Source: an uncultured Actinomycetes bacterium (GTDB taxonomy: Bacteria; Actinomycetota; Coriobacteriia; Coriobacteriales; Atopobiaceae). Taken from it: a stretch of DNA of 37,877 bases. The stretch's first letter is position 1. Each line of letters begins with the position of its first letter. Shown here piece after piece: positions 15,791 through 24,812 of the stretch. The stretch covers positions 1 to 37,877 of the forward strand of contig OMWE01000021.1 in assembly GCA_900314685.1 (NCBI GenBank). Reading direction: 5' to 3'. Below the pieces are notes generated by a model. That model did no database searches, was not told the origin of the DNA, and saw only the letters and a list, made by a program, of their open reading frames with translations. The position numbers and the translations under genes are program-made.

Positions 15791-15882
15791 ACCCACAGCG
15801 CCGCCGGCAGCGGCAGCGTTTTTCTTCACGAGACAATCGGCGCCGGCCGCAAGCGACGCCCTCGACCTTCCAAGGAGAAGAC

Positions 15883-17586
15883 ATGCAGGACCTCAAGGCA
15901 GAGCGCGTGCACGAGCTGGGCAACAAGGTCGTGTACCAGATCTACGTGCGCTCCTTCAACGATTCCAACGGCGACGGCATCGGCGACCTGCGCGGCATCA
16001 CGCAGCGCCTGGACTACCTGGCCGGCCTCGGCGTGGACTACCTGTGGCTCACGCCCTTCTTCAAGAGCCCGCAGCGGGACAACGGCTACGACGTGGCCGA
16101 CTACCGCAGCGTGGAGCCCATGTTCGGCACCATGGAGGACTTCGACGAGCTCTCGCGCGAGGCGGCCGCCCGCGGCATCGGCATCATGCTCGACATGGTC
16201 TTCAACCACACGTCCACCGAGCACGAGTGGTTCCAGCGCGCGCTGGCCGGCGACCCCAAGTACCTGGCCTACTACAAGTTCGTCGACGCCGCGCCCGACG
16301 CCACGGCCGAGAACCCCGGCGAGCCGCCCACCAACTGGGTGAGCAAGTTCGGCGGCAACGCCTGGCGCTACGTGCCCTCGCTCAACAAGTGGTACCTGCA
16401 CCTCTTCGACCCCACGCAGGCCGACCTCGACTGGGACAACCCCGAGGTCCGCGCCGAGCTGGAGGACGTGGTGCGCTTCTGGAAGGGCAAGGGCGTCTCG
16501 GGCTTCCGCTTCGACGTCGTGAACCTGATCAGCAAGCCCGCCACCTGGGAGAACGACTACGAGGGCGACGGCCGCCGCTTCTACACCGACGGCCCCCACA
16601 TCCACGAGTACCTGCAGGAGCTGGTGCGCGAGGGCGGCATCGACGGCATGGTGACCGTGGGCGAGATGAGCTCCACCTCCATCGACAACTGCATCCGCTA
16701 CTCCAACCCAGAGTGCCACGAGCTGGGGATGGCCTTCTCGTTCCACCACCTCAAGGTGGACTACGACCACGGCGAGAAGTGGGCCCTGGCGCCGGTCGAC
16801 CTGGCCGAGCTGCGCCGCCTCTTCAAGGTGTGGCAGGAGGACATGACCGCCGGCGGCGGCTGGAACGCCCTCTTCTGGTCCAACCACGACCAACCGCGCC
16901 CCAACTCGCGTTTCGGCGACGTGGACAACCACTGGTACGAGACGACCACGGCGCTGGCCGCCTGCACCCACCTCATGCGCGGCACGCCCTACATCTACCA
17001 GGGCGAGGAGCTGGGCATGACCAACCCGGGCTTCACCTCCATCGACCAGTACCGCGACGTCGAGAGCATCAACTACTACCGGATCCTGCAGGAGCAGGGC
17101 AAGACGCCCGAGGAGGCCTTCCACATCGTGGCCGAGCGGTCGCGCGACGACTCGCGCACGCCGGTGCAGTGGACGGCGGGACCCAACGCCGGCTTCACCA
17201 CCGGCACGCCCTGGATCGGTGTGGCGGACAACTACCGCACGATCAACGCCGAGGCAGAGGTCGCGGACCCGCACTCCCCCTACGCCTTCTACAAGCGCCT
17301 GATCGAGCTGCGCCGCGCCGAGCCCGTGATCGCCGAGGGCGGCGTGGAGTTCGTGGAGGCCGACCCGCTCACCGAGTCCGAGGGCGTGATCTCCTACCTG
17401 CGCACGCTGGGCGACACGCGCCTGCTCGTGGCTGTGAACCTCACCGGTCACGACGCCGAGCCCTTCGAGGCCCAGGTGGCCGAGGGCGCCGAGCTGCTGA
17501 TCGGCAACTACGATGACGCGCCGCACACCGACAAGGGCCGCCTGGCCCTGCGTCCCTACGAGGTCGTGGCGCTCATCCGCCGCTAA
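15883..17586 (+). CDS. treC: Trehalose-6-phosphate hydrolase (GH13)
   Basis: 567 aa, usual length for the family. Splits trehalose-6-phosphate into glucose and glucose-6-phosphate in the cytoplasm. Family GH13 landmarks: VVYQIYVRSFNDSNGDGIGD, DMVFNHTSTEH, nucleophile Asp211 (GFRFDVVNL), acid/base Glu261 (VGEMSST), Asp336 (SNHDQPRP). The lysine in LISKPATWEND suits a phosphosugar-binding GH13_29-type enzyme. AAGGAG precedes the ATG. It forms an operon with treP, 137 bases upstream. Oligo-1,6-glucosidase is the main alternative, made unlikely by the PTS neighbour. Confidence 0.92.
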   Translation: MQDLKAERVHELGNKVVYQIYVRSFNDSNGDGIGDLRGITQRLDYLAGLGVDYLWLTPFFKSPQRDNGYDVADYRSVEPMFGTMEDFDELSREAAARGIGIMLDMVFNHTSTEHEWFQRALAGDPKYLAYYKFVDAAPDATAENPGEPPTNWVSKFGGNAWRYVPSLNKWYLHLFDPTQADLDWDNPEVRAELEDVVRFWKGKGVSGFRFDVVNLISKPATWENDYEGDGRRFYTDGPHIHEYLQELVREGGIDGMVTVGEMSSTSIDNCIRYSNPECHELGMAFSFHHLKVDYDHGEKWALAPVDLAELRRLFKVWQEDMTAGGGWNALFWSNHDQPRPNSRFGDVDNHWYETTTALAACTHLMRGTPYIYQGEELGMTNPGFTSIDQYRDVESINYYRILQEQGKTPEEAFHIVAERSRDDSRTPVQWTAGPNAGFTTGTPWIGVADNYRTINAEAEVADPHSPYAFYKRLIELRRAEPVIAEGGVEFVEADPLTESEGVISYLRTLGDTRLLVAVNLTGHDAEPFEAQVAEGAELLIGNYDDAPHTDKGRLALRPYEVVALIRR

Positions 17587-17642
17587 GCACCGCGCCCGGG
17601 CGGCACCGTCCGTCTTCGCCGGCTGCAGCCGCAGCAAAGAAA

Positions 17643-17679
17643 AACGCCGCCAACGGATCCCGTTTCCGTTGGCGGCGTT
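17643..17679. terminator. Bidirectional terminator between treC and the lactate dehydrogenase gene
   Basis: AACGCCGCCAACGG (17643-17656) pairs perfectly with 17666-17679 over a 9-base loop. The A-rich run before it gives TTTTTCTTT on the minus strand, so it works best for the minus-strand dehydrogenase gene; it also ends the treC transcript. Confidence 0.9.
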
Positions 17680-17690
17680 CCTATTTGTGC

Positions 17691-18674
17691 CTAGCGCACC
17701 TCGTAGGGCGTATCTTCCCCGCGGGAAAAGGCGAGCAGCGCCGAGCAGGACGTGGCGACCATCTGCTGCACGTCCACCTGGGTGTAAAAGGCCATGTGCG
17801 GCGTGACGACCACGTTGGGCAGGGCCATCAGCGCGGCGCGGTCGCGGTTGGGCAGGGTCTCGCGCGTGAGGTCGCGGTAGTAGAGGTTGGCCTCGTTTTC
17901 GATCGTGTCCAACGCGGCGCCGCCGAGGTGGCCGCTCTCCAGGGCGTCCAGCAGCGCGGACGTGTCCACCAGCGAGCCGCGGGCGGCGTTGACGAGGACG
18001 GCGCCGGGGCGCATGCGGGCGATGGCCGCGGCGTCGATCATGTGGTGGTTCTCGGGCAGCCCGGGCGCGTGCAGCGTGACGATGTCGGACTGCGCCAGCA
18101 GCTCGTCGAGGCCCACGTAGTCGGCGAGGCCCGCCAAGTCGTCGCGCGGGTAGGGGTCGTACGCCAGCACGCGGCAGCCGAAACCCTGCAGGTGGCGCAC
18201 CACGGTGGCGCCGATGCGGCCCGTGCCCACCACGCCCACGGTGGCCGAGGAGATGTCCAGGCCGATCTTGCCGCGCAGCTCAAAGTCCTGGGCGACGGCC
18301 GCGCGCGCGATGAACTTGACCTTGCGCGCCGCCATCATCATCAGCATGATCGTGTAGTTGGCGACGCCCTCGGGCGGGTAGGCGGCGTGGCCCACGCGCA
18401 TGCCCAGCCCGTGGGCGGCGGGCACGTCGATGTGGTCGTACCCGATCGACCGCGTGGCGATGTGCCGCACGCCCAATTCGTGAAGACGGACGAGGCGCTC
18501 GGGCGGCATGGGGTTGGTGATGATGCTCAGCGCGTCGTAGCCGGCGGCCATGTCGAGGTTGTCATCGGTCGGGTAGTCGGACGTCCAGCCGTACTCGAAT
18601 CCCATCTCCCGGCTGCATTCCTCCAGGTAGCCCAGCTCGTCGTACTCCCTGAGCGCAAATGCGAACAGCCTCAT
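17691..18674 (-). CDS. D-2-hydroxyacid dehydrogenase, probably D-lactate dehydrogenase
   Basis: 327 aa starting at MRLFAFALRE (GGGGAGGG upstream). Reduces pyruvate to D-lactate with NADH if the family call is right. The nucleotide fold has VGVVGTGRIGA (about 147-156). Catalytic residues by position and pattern are Arg232 (NAARGSLVD), Glu259 (DTIENEA) and His293 (TPHMAFYT). The DTIENEANLYYRDL segment and the C-terminal FYT tail are typical of D-lactate dehydrogenases and VanH-like enzymes rather than phosphoglycerate dehydrogenase. The neighbours (anion transporter, lactate permease) suit lactate metabolism. No vanA-type ligase is nearby, so VanH is unlikely. Confidence 0.82.
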   Translation of the reverse strand: MRLFAFALREYDELGYLEECSREMGFEYGWTSDYPTDDNLDMAAGYDALSIITNPMPPERLVRLHELGVRHIATRSIGYDHIDVPAAHGLGMRVGHAAYPPEGVANYTIMLMMMAARKVKFIARAAVAQDFELRGKIGLDISSATVGVVGTGRIGATVVRHLQGFGCRVLAYDPYPRDDLAGLADYVGLDELLAQSDIVTLHAPGLPENHHMIDAAAIARMRPGAVLVNAARGSLVDTSALLDALESGHLGGAALDTIENEANLYYRDLTRETLPNRDRAALMALPNVVVTPHMAFYTQVDVQQMVATSCSALLAFSRGEDTPYEVR

Positions 18675-19114
18675 CGACCCTCCCCTTCCGTCGCGCGCGC
18701 GTGGCGCGTGCATCGCGCGGCATGCCGTGCGTGCCTTTCCGCGCCGCGTGCCTTTCTGCGCCGCGTTCGTCTTCCCGTCATGCATCCCATCGCATCGCTT
18801 GCCTTGCCGCACCGCGCGTCTTCCCGCAGCGCGTGTCTTCCGTATGCCACAGGCAGTGTAACGCGAGCCGGCGGATCGAGCGGGCGATTCACCTACACGT
18901 CACGGGCAGGCGAACGGCCGAGCAGCCAAGTCGGCGGCGTCGCGCTGGGCCTGACGTGATTGCCGACTACCAGCACCAGCCGTGGGACCCCGAGTCAGCC
19001 GTGGGACCCCGAGTCAGCCGTGGGACCCCGGGTCAGCCGCGGGGCCCCGGGCCAGCCGTGGGGCCCCGGGCAGCTGCTCGCAGGGCGACCGGGGCCCGGG
19101 GCGGCACGAATGTC
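18675..19114. other. Gene-free gap with minisatellite
   Basis: 440 bases between two minus-strand genes. The half next to the dehydrogenase is low-complexity (GCGTGCCTTTCCGCGCC-like repeats at about 18700-18840) and carries the ribosome-binding site. The other half holds the 19-bp minisatellite described separately. No gene is seen. Confidence 0.6.
18977..19071. repeat. Minisatellite, five tandem 19-bp units
   Basis: Units begin at 18977, 18996, 19015, 19034 and 19053. The first two are identical (CAGCCGTGGGACCCCGAGT); later ones drift toward GGGGCCCCGGG. Each contains a GGG(A/G)CCC palindrome. Because 19 is not a multiple of three, coding use is unlikely. Confidence 0.9.
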
Positions 19115-20509
19115 TTACATTAGGCCCACGACGTGGAACCAGGCGGCTTCCACCAGCACCACCGCAAAGACCACCACGGTGAGGGGGATGCCCATGCGCA
19201 CGGCCTCCTTGGCGGAGTAGCCGGCGGAGTCCTCGCCCGAGCCCACGAGCACGGCCAGGTTGTGGAAGGGCAGGATGTAGTGGATGTTGATCGCGGTGAA
19301 GACCATCATCGAGACCGCGAGCGGGCTCATGCCGGTGCCGGAGACAAAGGTGATGAAGGCGGGCACGCAGATGCCGAGCACGGCCATCACGGAGCCCATG
19401 AACATGTGGATGACCACGGTGATCAGCGCGATGAGCAGCGCGAGGACGTAGATGTTGCCGGGCACGGTGCTGGGCAGGATCACGTCGGCGATCCAGGCGT
19501 TCATGCCGGTCTCGCCGCCCACAGTGCCGATGGCCATCGCCGCGGTCAGGAAGACGAGCGTATTGATGGGCACGGAGTCCCAGCTCTTGGGCGTGAGGAC
19601 CTCGCCGATGAAGGGCAGGGCCATGCCGGCGCCGATGGCCAGGGTCACAAATCCGATATTGAGGCCCGTGATGCCCTCGGTCATCCACAGGGCCACGGCG
19701 ACGGCGAGCCAGACGACCACGCGCCGCTCGGTGACGGAGACGGGGCCGAGCTCCTCCTGCTTTGCGCGCACCACGTCGAGGTCCAGCGCGAACTCGCTCT
19801 CGGGCTTGAAGAGCACGAGGCCCAGGCCCAGCGTGGCCAGCGTCGCGACCAGCATGGGGACGCTCATATAGATGAACCACTGGACAAAGGTGCACTCCAC
19901 GCCGGCGTCGCCCACGACGAGCGGGTTGAGGGTCGCGTCGCCCGTGAGGAAGAACATCGAGCCCGGCGCCGCGGCGGCGAAGGTCAGGAAACCGACCTTG
20001 ACCTTGTCTCCGTCGGACATGCCGGCCGCGTCGCAGATGGCCTGCATCACGGCGAGGATCATGAAGGCGCGCGGGAAGGGGTGCGGGATGATCAGCGACA
20101 GGATTACCGTGAGGGCAAAGATGCTGATCACGAGCGAGCGCCAGCTGCGGACGAACTTGAGGCTGAACCAATAGGCGATGCGCTCGCCCAGGCGCGAGTC
20201 CTTGACCGCCGTGGCGATCAGGTAGGCGCCGATGACCATCCACATCGTGAGGCCGGTCCAACTCTTGAAGACGACCGTGCCGTCCGCGGTGCCCGTCAGC
20301 ATCAGCAGAGCGATGTAGACGGCCGAGACAAAGGCGGGCTGGGCCACGCCGCAGGCCCACCAGACCACGGTCATCAGAGTGAGGGCGAGGCACATCTGCC
20401 CCTGGGCGCTGATCTCCCCCAGGGCAGAGAGCGGCGCCACGAAGACAAGCGCACCTACAGCGATTCCCGCGAGGAATGCGACGCCTGTCTTTGATGCTAG
20501 CTTGGTCAT
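19115..20509 (-). CDS. DASS (SLC13-type) anion:sodium symporter
   Basis: 464 aa; start at MTKLASKTG, with AGGAAAGGAA upstream. About 11-12 membrane helices arranged as two related halves. The first half has MFFLTGDATLNPLVVGD, the second INIHYILPFHNLAVLVG, at the positions where DASS transporters carry their anion and sodium binding hairpins (usually SNT motifs; here the residues differ). The family imports dicarboxylates, citrate or sulfate. With lactate genes on both sides a C3/C4 carboxylate substrate is plausible, but this is inference. Divergent from the lactate permease. Confidence 0.8.
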   Translation of the reverse strand: MTKLASKTGVAFLAGIAVGALVFVAPLSALGEISAQGQMCLALTLMTVVWWACGVAQPAFVSAVYIALLMLTGTADGTVVFKSWTGLTMWMVIGAYLIATAVKDSRLGERIAYWFSLKFVRSWRSLVISIFALTVILSLIIPHPFPRAFMILAVMQAICDAAGMSDGDKVKVGFLTFAAAAPGSMFFLTGDATLNPLVVGDAGVECTFVQWFIYMSVPMLVATLATLGLGLVLFKPESEFALDLDVVRAKQEELGPVSVTERRVVVWLAVAVALWMTEGITGLNIGFVTLAIGAGMALPFIGEVLTPKSWDSVPINTLVFLTAAMAIGTVGGETGMNAWIADVILPSTVPGNIYVLALLIALITVVIHMFMGSVMAVLGICVPAFITFVSGTGMSPLAVSMMVFTAINIHYILPFHNLAVLVGSGEDSAGYSAKEAVRMGIPLTVVVFAVVLVEAAWFHVVGLM

Positions 20510-20561
20510 GGAGTTCCTTTCCTGATGGCGGTGAGGTTGGCGCGAGGGGCGACGAGCACGG

Positions 20562-20625
20562 GGCGCGGCGTACGCGGGGCGCGGCGTATGCGGGTCGCAG
20601 CGTATGCGGGTCGCAGCGAGCACGA
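20562..20625. repeat. Tandem 16-bp repeat, four units
   Basis: Units at 20562, 20578 and 20594, plus a degraded one at 20610, differing by one to five bases. It lies in the 5' leader of the DASS transporter gene. Confidence 0.75.
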
Positions 20626-20810
20626 GGTACACGGCGGAGAGTCGAGGGTGTGTCTTCTCCCCTCCTCTGATGCCGACCCCTGGACGCAAGCCCCGGCAGG
20701 CACCGCCTTCTGCCTACGCAAAGACTGTAAAAAAGTACAGTAGGTATCGAGTCAAGCGAGAATCGCAATTTTCACGAATACCGCCCGCGTGCGGCTGGCG
20801 TCGGGCCCTC

Positions 20811-20890
20811 GCACCCGATAACCCGTCCTATACCGCCAACGTCGGCCCTTGCGCCCGATAGCCCGTCCTATACCGCAAACGTCGGCCTTC
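20811..20890. repeat. Two 40-bp direct repeats upstream of the lactate permease
   Basis: 20811-20850 and 20851-20890 match at all but a few positions. A partial, more degraded unit may precede them (20777-20810). Confidence 0.8.
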
Positions 20891-20955
20891 GGCCCAGCTC
20901 CAGGCCCTATAATCGACGCAAGCAAGCCCCGCCGGCCCCGTGGATAGGACGTCTC

Positions 20956-22497
20956 ATGGAACTGCTTCTCCCCTTTGTGCTCGGTCTTCTTCCCATCGTG
21001 TGGTTGGTGGTGGCGCTCGTGGGCCTCAAGATGCAGGCTCCCGTGGCGGCCGCCGGCGCGCTGGCGGTGGCGGCGGTGCTGGCCGTGGCCTGGTGGCACA
21101 TGACGCCGGTCAACCTGCTGACCGCCGCGCTCGAGGGCGTGCTCATGGCCCTGTGGCCCATCGTGATCGTGATCATCGCGGCCGTCTTTACCTACAACGT
21201 CACCGTGCACACCGGCGCCATCGAGACGATCAAGGTGATGCTGACCTCCGTCAGCTCGCACCAGCGCGTGCTGGCGCTGCTGATCGGCTGGTGCTTCGGC
21301 GGCTTCCTGGAGGGCATGGCCGGCTTCGGCACCGCCGTCGCCATCCCCACCGCCATGATGATCGCGCTGGGCTTCGACCCCATCAAGGCGGTGCTCGTGT
21401 GCCTGCTGGCCAACGGCGTGCCCACGATGTTCGGCTCCATCGGCATCCCCACCACCACGCTGGCCTCCATCACCGGGCTCGACGCCACGCAGCTCGCGCT
21501 GACGCAGGCGCTGCAGGTGGCGCCGTTTGTGATCGCCACGCCCTTCCTCATCGTGATGCTCGTGGGCAACGGCCCCAAGGGCATGCGCGGCATGGTGCCG
21601 CTGACGCTGCTGTCGGGCGTCTCGATGGCCGCGGCCGAGATCGCCACCGCGGCGGTCGCCGGCGCCGACCTGCCCATGGTCGTGGCGTCCGTGGTGTCGC
21701 TCGTGGTGACCTTCGTCGCCGCCAAGGCGTTCGGCCACAAGATCGACCTGCTGCACCCCGCCAAAAATCCCAACCACGGCGCCAAGATCGAGACCGGCGA
21801 GGCCCTGCGCGCCTGGTCGCCCTTCATCCTGGTCTTTGTGGTGCTGGTGGTCACGAGCAAGATGGTGCCCTTCATCAACGCGCCGCTCTCCTCGATCAAG
21901 TCCACGGTCAACATCTACCAGGGCGACCCCGAGGCCACGCTGACCTTCACGTGGATCAACACCCCGGGCGTCCTCATCATGCTGTGCGGCATCGCCGGCG
22001 CCCTGGTCCAAGGCTGCAGCGCGGCCGAGATCGGGCAGGTGCTCGGCGAGACGGTCAAGCAGATGAGCAAGACGATCGCGACCATGCTCGCCATCCTCGC
22101 GTGCGCCAAGATCATGGGCTACTCGGGCATGATCGCGAGCATCGCGGCCTTTTTCGTCGGGACGCTCGGCGGCTGGTACCCGCTGGTCGCGCCGCTGCTG
22201 GGCGCGCTGGGCACCTTCGTCACCGGCTCCGGCACCAGCTCCGAGGTCCTCTTCGGCAACGTGCAGGTGAGCGCCGCGCAGTCGATCGGCGCCAACCCCT
22301 ACTGGCTCGCCGCCTCCAACAGCCTGGGCGTCTCCGCCGGCAAGATGATCAGCCCGCAGAACATCGCCATCGGCTGCTCCAGCAAGGAGCTGGCCGGCAA
22401 GGATGCCGAGATCCTCTCGCGCGTCGCGCCGTACGCGGCGGTCTACGCGGTGCTCATGGCCGTGCTGATCTACGTCGGCACGCTGCTGGGGCTGTAA
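20956..22497 (+). CDS. lctP: L-lactate permease family transporter
   Basis: 513 aa, about 12-14 helices, the usual length for LctP/LldP/GlcA. Moves lactate or glycolate with protons. Family landmarks: GWCFGGFLEGMAGFGTAVAI in the first half, GALGTFVTGSGTSSEVLFGN in the second (GxGTSSxVLF), and ISPQNIAIGCSS near the end. It is transcribed away from the DASS transporter; the nearby D-lactate dehydrogenase gene suggests lactate uptake or export. Glycolate is the main alternative substrate. Confidence 0.9.
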   Translation: MELLLPFVLGLLPIVWLVVALVGLKMQAPVAAAGALAVAAVLAVAWWHMTPVNLLTAALEGVLMALWPIVIVIIAAVFTYNVTVHTGAIETIKVMLTSVSSHQRVLALLIGWCFGGFLEGMAGFGTAVAIPTAMMIALGFDPIKAVLVCLLANGVPTMFGSIGIPTTTLASITGLDATQLALTQALQVAPFVIATPFLIVMLVGNGPKGMRGMVPLTLLSGVSMAAAEIATAAVAGADLPMVVASVVSLVVTFVAAKAFGHKIDLLHPAKNPNHGAKIETGEALRAWSPFILVFVVLVVTSKMVPFINAPLSSIKSTVNIYQGDPEATLTFTWINTPGVLIMLCGIAGALVQGCSAAEIGQVLGETVKQMSKTIATMLAILACAKIMGYSGMIASIAAFFVGTLGGWYPLVAPLLGALGTFVTGSGTSSEVLFGNVQVSAAQSIGANPYWLAASNSLGVSAGKMISPQNIAIGCSSKELAGKDAEILSRVAPYAAVYAVLMAVLIYVGTLLGL

Positions 22498-22599
22498 GAC
22501 GGGCCATCGGCCCGATTCGTGTGCGGAGCGCGGTGCGCGACTGTTGCTTGCGCTCGCACTCCTGACGGCCCTTGACGGCCCATCACGGTTTTGACGGCG

Positions 22600-23052
22600 A
22601 ATCGTACACCAACGCCCGTCTTTTACTTCCACGGGTCTCACGGCGCCCGTTGGTGTACGATTGCCTGTTCTTCTTACCTGCGATTTCGTACACGAGCCGC
22701 CTCGCTGCCAAGGCTTTTCCGCCAGCAAGCCATACTCGTGCGCGATTCTTGCGACGCCGCTGCGGCGGTTTCGTACACCAACCCGTCTCCCAAGCACCAA
22801 ACGTGGCCATGGGCCCAGTTCGTGTACGAAGTGCGGTTCGCGCCGGTATGCACCGCCAACGATTCTGGCGACTGCTTCGTACACCAAATGGCCTCCCCTG
22901 CCTAAAAGGTGGCAGCGATCCCAACTCGTGTACGAAAGGTCAGGATGCGGCAGTTGGATCCGCCTAATACCCCCTATTACCCCGCCAAGGAATCGCGCAC
23001 CAACCCCCGCATCAGCTTGAGTACGGGACAATTTATGGGTTTGATGTACGAA
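22600..23052. repeat. Array of five inverted-repeat units with TCGTACACCAA arms
   Basis: Plus-orientation arms (TCGTACACCAA and variants) start at 22602, 22686, 22771, 22877 and 22993. Inverted arms (TTGGTGTACGA, TCGTGTACGA or variants) start at 22650, 22736, 22819, 22926 and 23041. Arm-to-arm distance within each unit is 48-50 bp in all five, while the gap to the next unit varies from 35 to 67 bp. Unit 1 is a perfect 15-bp inverted repeat (AATCGTACACCAACG at 22600-22614 against 22648-22662). A degenerate half-site is at 22516-22527. Internal sequences are not conserved. Confidence 0.8.
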
Positions 23053-23295
23053 TCGCCGACACGGTAAAGAAGACAAGCGATAGGCTGTCAAGCCACCCGC
23101 CAAAAAAATTGGCGGTACAGATAAAAGAAGCACGGAGCGCATAGCGCAGGGCACGTAGCATGTAGGCAGGCCTCCCTTTCTCAAGGCAGGTCGCCCTGCT
23201 CGGGGCATAAAAAGAAGGACGGGACACACGGATGCCCCGCCCTCCCTAATGCACTCTCAGCCAATGACTCTGGCTTCAGCTCTGGCCGCCACCAG

Positions 23296-23377
23296 CCGAG
23301 CTTGGGCCACTTCCAGCCAACCCTGGCCACCACCGGCCGAGCTTGGGCCACTTCCAGCCGAACCCTGGCCACCAGCA
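23296..23377. repeat. 41-bp tandem repeat next to a gene end
   Basis: Two units start at 23296 and 23337 (CCGAGCTTGGGCCACTTCCA shared). The unit edge ACCAGCCGAGCT matches the last codons and stop region of the dehydrogenase gene at about 23402-23413, so the array seems seeded from the gene's 3' end. Confidence 0.75.
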
Positions 23378-23399
23378 GCTGGGCTCAGGCTACTACCTG

Positions 23400-24440
23400 C
23401 TACCAGCCGAGCTCGTCGATCATCATCGGCTCGGTCTGATAGCGCAGCGGCTCGAGCTCGTCGACGGTGTGGTAGCCCGCCGGGGCCTCCAGCACGGTCG
23501 GGATGCGCTGCACGATGGTGGCGCAGGTGTGCTCGACGGTGGCCGGCTTGTCCACGTGGAAGGTGGTGTCGGGCTCGCCGTAGATCTTCCAGTCGCACAG
23601 GTCGCCGTCCTCGGGGCCGTAGACCTTGCCGATCTGGGAGGTGACGATATCGATGCCCTGGTAGGTCTTGGTGGTCACGCGGGTGTTCATACCCAGGACC
23701 TTGCCGGCGGGGATGGTGGCGCCCATGGTGTCGGACCAGGTGTCCTTCTCGGCGATGTAGGGCACGTTCTCCTGGATGACCTCGCTGATCGTGAGGCCGA
23801 GCAGCTGCGCGAGGGCCTCGTTGGAGTTCCAGACGTAGGACGGGACGATCTCGTCGGGGTGAGCGAGCGTCTTCTCGAACTCGTCGGGCGTGAGGCCCAC
23901 GCCGTGCGCCTTGGCCAGCGCGAGGCCGTACTCCTCGACGTTGTAGGAGACGGCGCCCTCGATCCTGTCGATGCGGTTGACCGCACCGGCGAGCAGGCCC
24001 ACGATGCGGACCCAGAAGACGTCCTCCATGCCCGCGCCGACGATGGTGGCGCCGGTCTGTTTGGCGATGGCGTCGAGGCGGTTGGTGGTGGCAGCCGAGG
24101 TGGTCCAGGGGAAGGTGGCCTCCTCGCAGGTGGTGACGACGGAGATGCCGCGGCGCACACACTGCTCGACCATCGGCGCGATGTCGTCGACCAGCGAGAA
24201 GAGGGTGACGATCGCGATGTCGGGCGCGGTCTCGTCGAGGACCTTCTCGGCGTCGTCGGAGATCTTCACGCCCAGCTTGACGGGCAGCCCGGCGAAATCA
24301 CCGGCGTCCTTGCCCACGACGGCGGGGTTGACGTCGATGGCGCCAACGAGCTGCGCACCGTGCTCGTGCAGGTAGCGGATGGTGTACTTCGCCATCTTGC
24401 CGCAACCGTACTGAACTACCCTGATTGGCCTACGTCCCAT
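23400..24440 (-). CDS. DapB-like NAD(P)-binding dehydrogenase (2,4-diaminopentanoate dehydrogenase-like)
   Basis: 346 aa. The N-terminal Rossmann fold is [18 protein letters not shown] with GAIDVNP, the pattern of dihydrodipicolinate-reductase N-terminal domains; [11 protein letters not shown] follows and then [18 protein letters not shown]. The total length, well above DapB (about 250-270), and the C-terminal domain match 2,4-diaminopentanoate dehydrogenase-type enzymes of ornithine fermentation. No other ornithine-pathway gene is visible, so the substrate is uncertain. The leader upstream (24482-24525) can fold through an 8-bp CTGCCGCA/TGCGGCAG stem. Its 3' end abuts the 41-bp minisatellite. 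Confidence 0.65.
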   Translation of the reverse strand: MGRRPIRVVQYGCGKMAKYTIRYLHEHGAQLVGAIDVNPAVVGKDAGDFAGLPVKLGVKISDDAEKVLDETAPDIAIVTLFSLVDDIAPMVEQCVRRGISVVTTCEEATFPWTTSAATTNRLDAIAKQTGATIVGAGMEDVFWVRIVGLLAGAVNRIDRIEGAVSYNVEEYGLALAKAHGVGLTPDEFEKTLAHPDEIVPSYVWNSNEALAQLLGLTISEVIQENVPYIAEKDTWSDTMGATIPAGKVLGMNTRVTTKTYQGIDIVTSQIGKVYGPEDGDLCDWKIYGEPDTTFHVDKPATVEHTCATIVQRIPTVLEAPAGYHTVDELEPLRYQTEPMMIDELGW

Positions 24441-24812
24441 TGCTGCTCCTCTCGAGAGACCTGTAGGCGGTGTGCGACGGTCTGCCGCACGTCCGGCCGC
24501 AGCTGCCCTCCGGCATCTGCGGCAGCATTATCATATCCGATATTTTGTCTTTCTAACACATTGATTGTTATTCGAGGGAAGACGAACATAGCGCTAGGTA
24601 AATGCAACTATCATTTTGTATACAGCTGCTCATCAATTTAGCTTACATTGTATATTTATATATTATTTATCGTAATATTGAGAAGCCGGCACTATATGAA
24701 ATGAAGGAAGCCGCCTGCGGCCTGACCAACACCGCATGTATCCACAACTCAAATGAGGCGAGATGCCCTAATAACCATCCGCTTGTCGGCCAATGGATGA
24801 CCAAATTGGCAA

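Larger units (their letters stand above)
20510..20955. promoter_or_regulatory. Divergent control region with two tandem-repeat blocks
   Basis: 446 bases without a gene. Block one (20562-20625): 16-bp units GGCGCGGCGTACGCGG, two variants and a degenerate fourth copy. Block two (20811-20890): two 40-bp direct repeats with the core CCCGATARCCCGTCCTATAC. TATAAT at 20908-20913, 43 bases before the permease ATG, is a good -10 candidate; I see no consensus -35. The 40-bp repeats end just upstream of this and could be regulator sites. Confidence 0.5.
22498..23399. other. Large gene-free gap filled with repeats
   Basis: About 900 bases between the permease and the minus-strand dehydrogenase gene. It holds a five-unit inverted-repeat array (22600-23052), a CCGCCAA/TTGGCGG hairpin at 23097-23115, an 8-bp CGGGGCAT/ATGCCCCG inverted repeat at 23201-23239 and a 41-bp minisatellite at 23296-23377. 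No convincing gene on either strand; a very long minus-strand open frame here is a GC artefact. Confidence 0.65.

Noticed and set aside
13781..17637. Two long minus-strand frames opposite treP and treC
   Set aside because: Shadow frames: compositionally biased products (GD/GH-rich) antisense to well-supported enzymes with all catalytic motifs.
17691..18674. VanH of a vancomycin-resistance cluster
   Set aside because: Family similarity exists but no D-Ala-D-Lac ligase, VanX or two-component system is nearby; lactate genes fit better.
22600..23052. CRISPR array
   Set aside because: Repeat arms alternate in orientation, are only 10-15 bp and have two different spacing classes; no cas gene nearby.
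22600..23052. Integron attC sites
   Set aside because: Arms do not fit RYYYAAC/GTTRRRY core sites, no gene cassettes lie between units and no integron integrase is present.
20752..23229. Very long open frame (about 825 codons) on the minus strand opposite the lactate permease
   Set aside because: Low-complexity His/Asp/Gly-rich product typical of antisense frames in GC-rich genes; no ribosome-binding site or recognisable domain, and the permease on the plus strand is clearly real.
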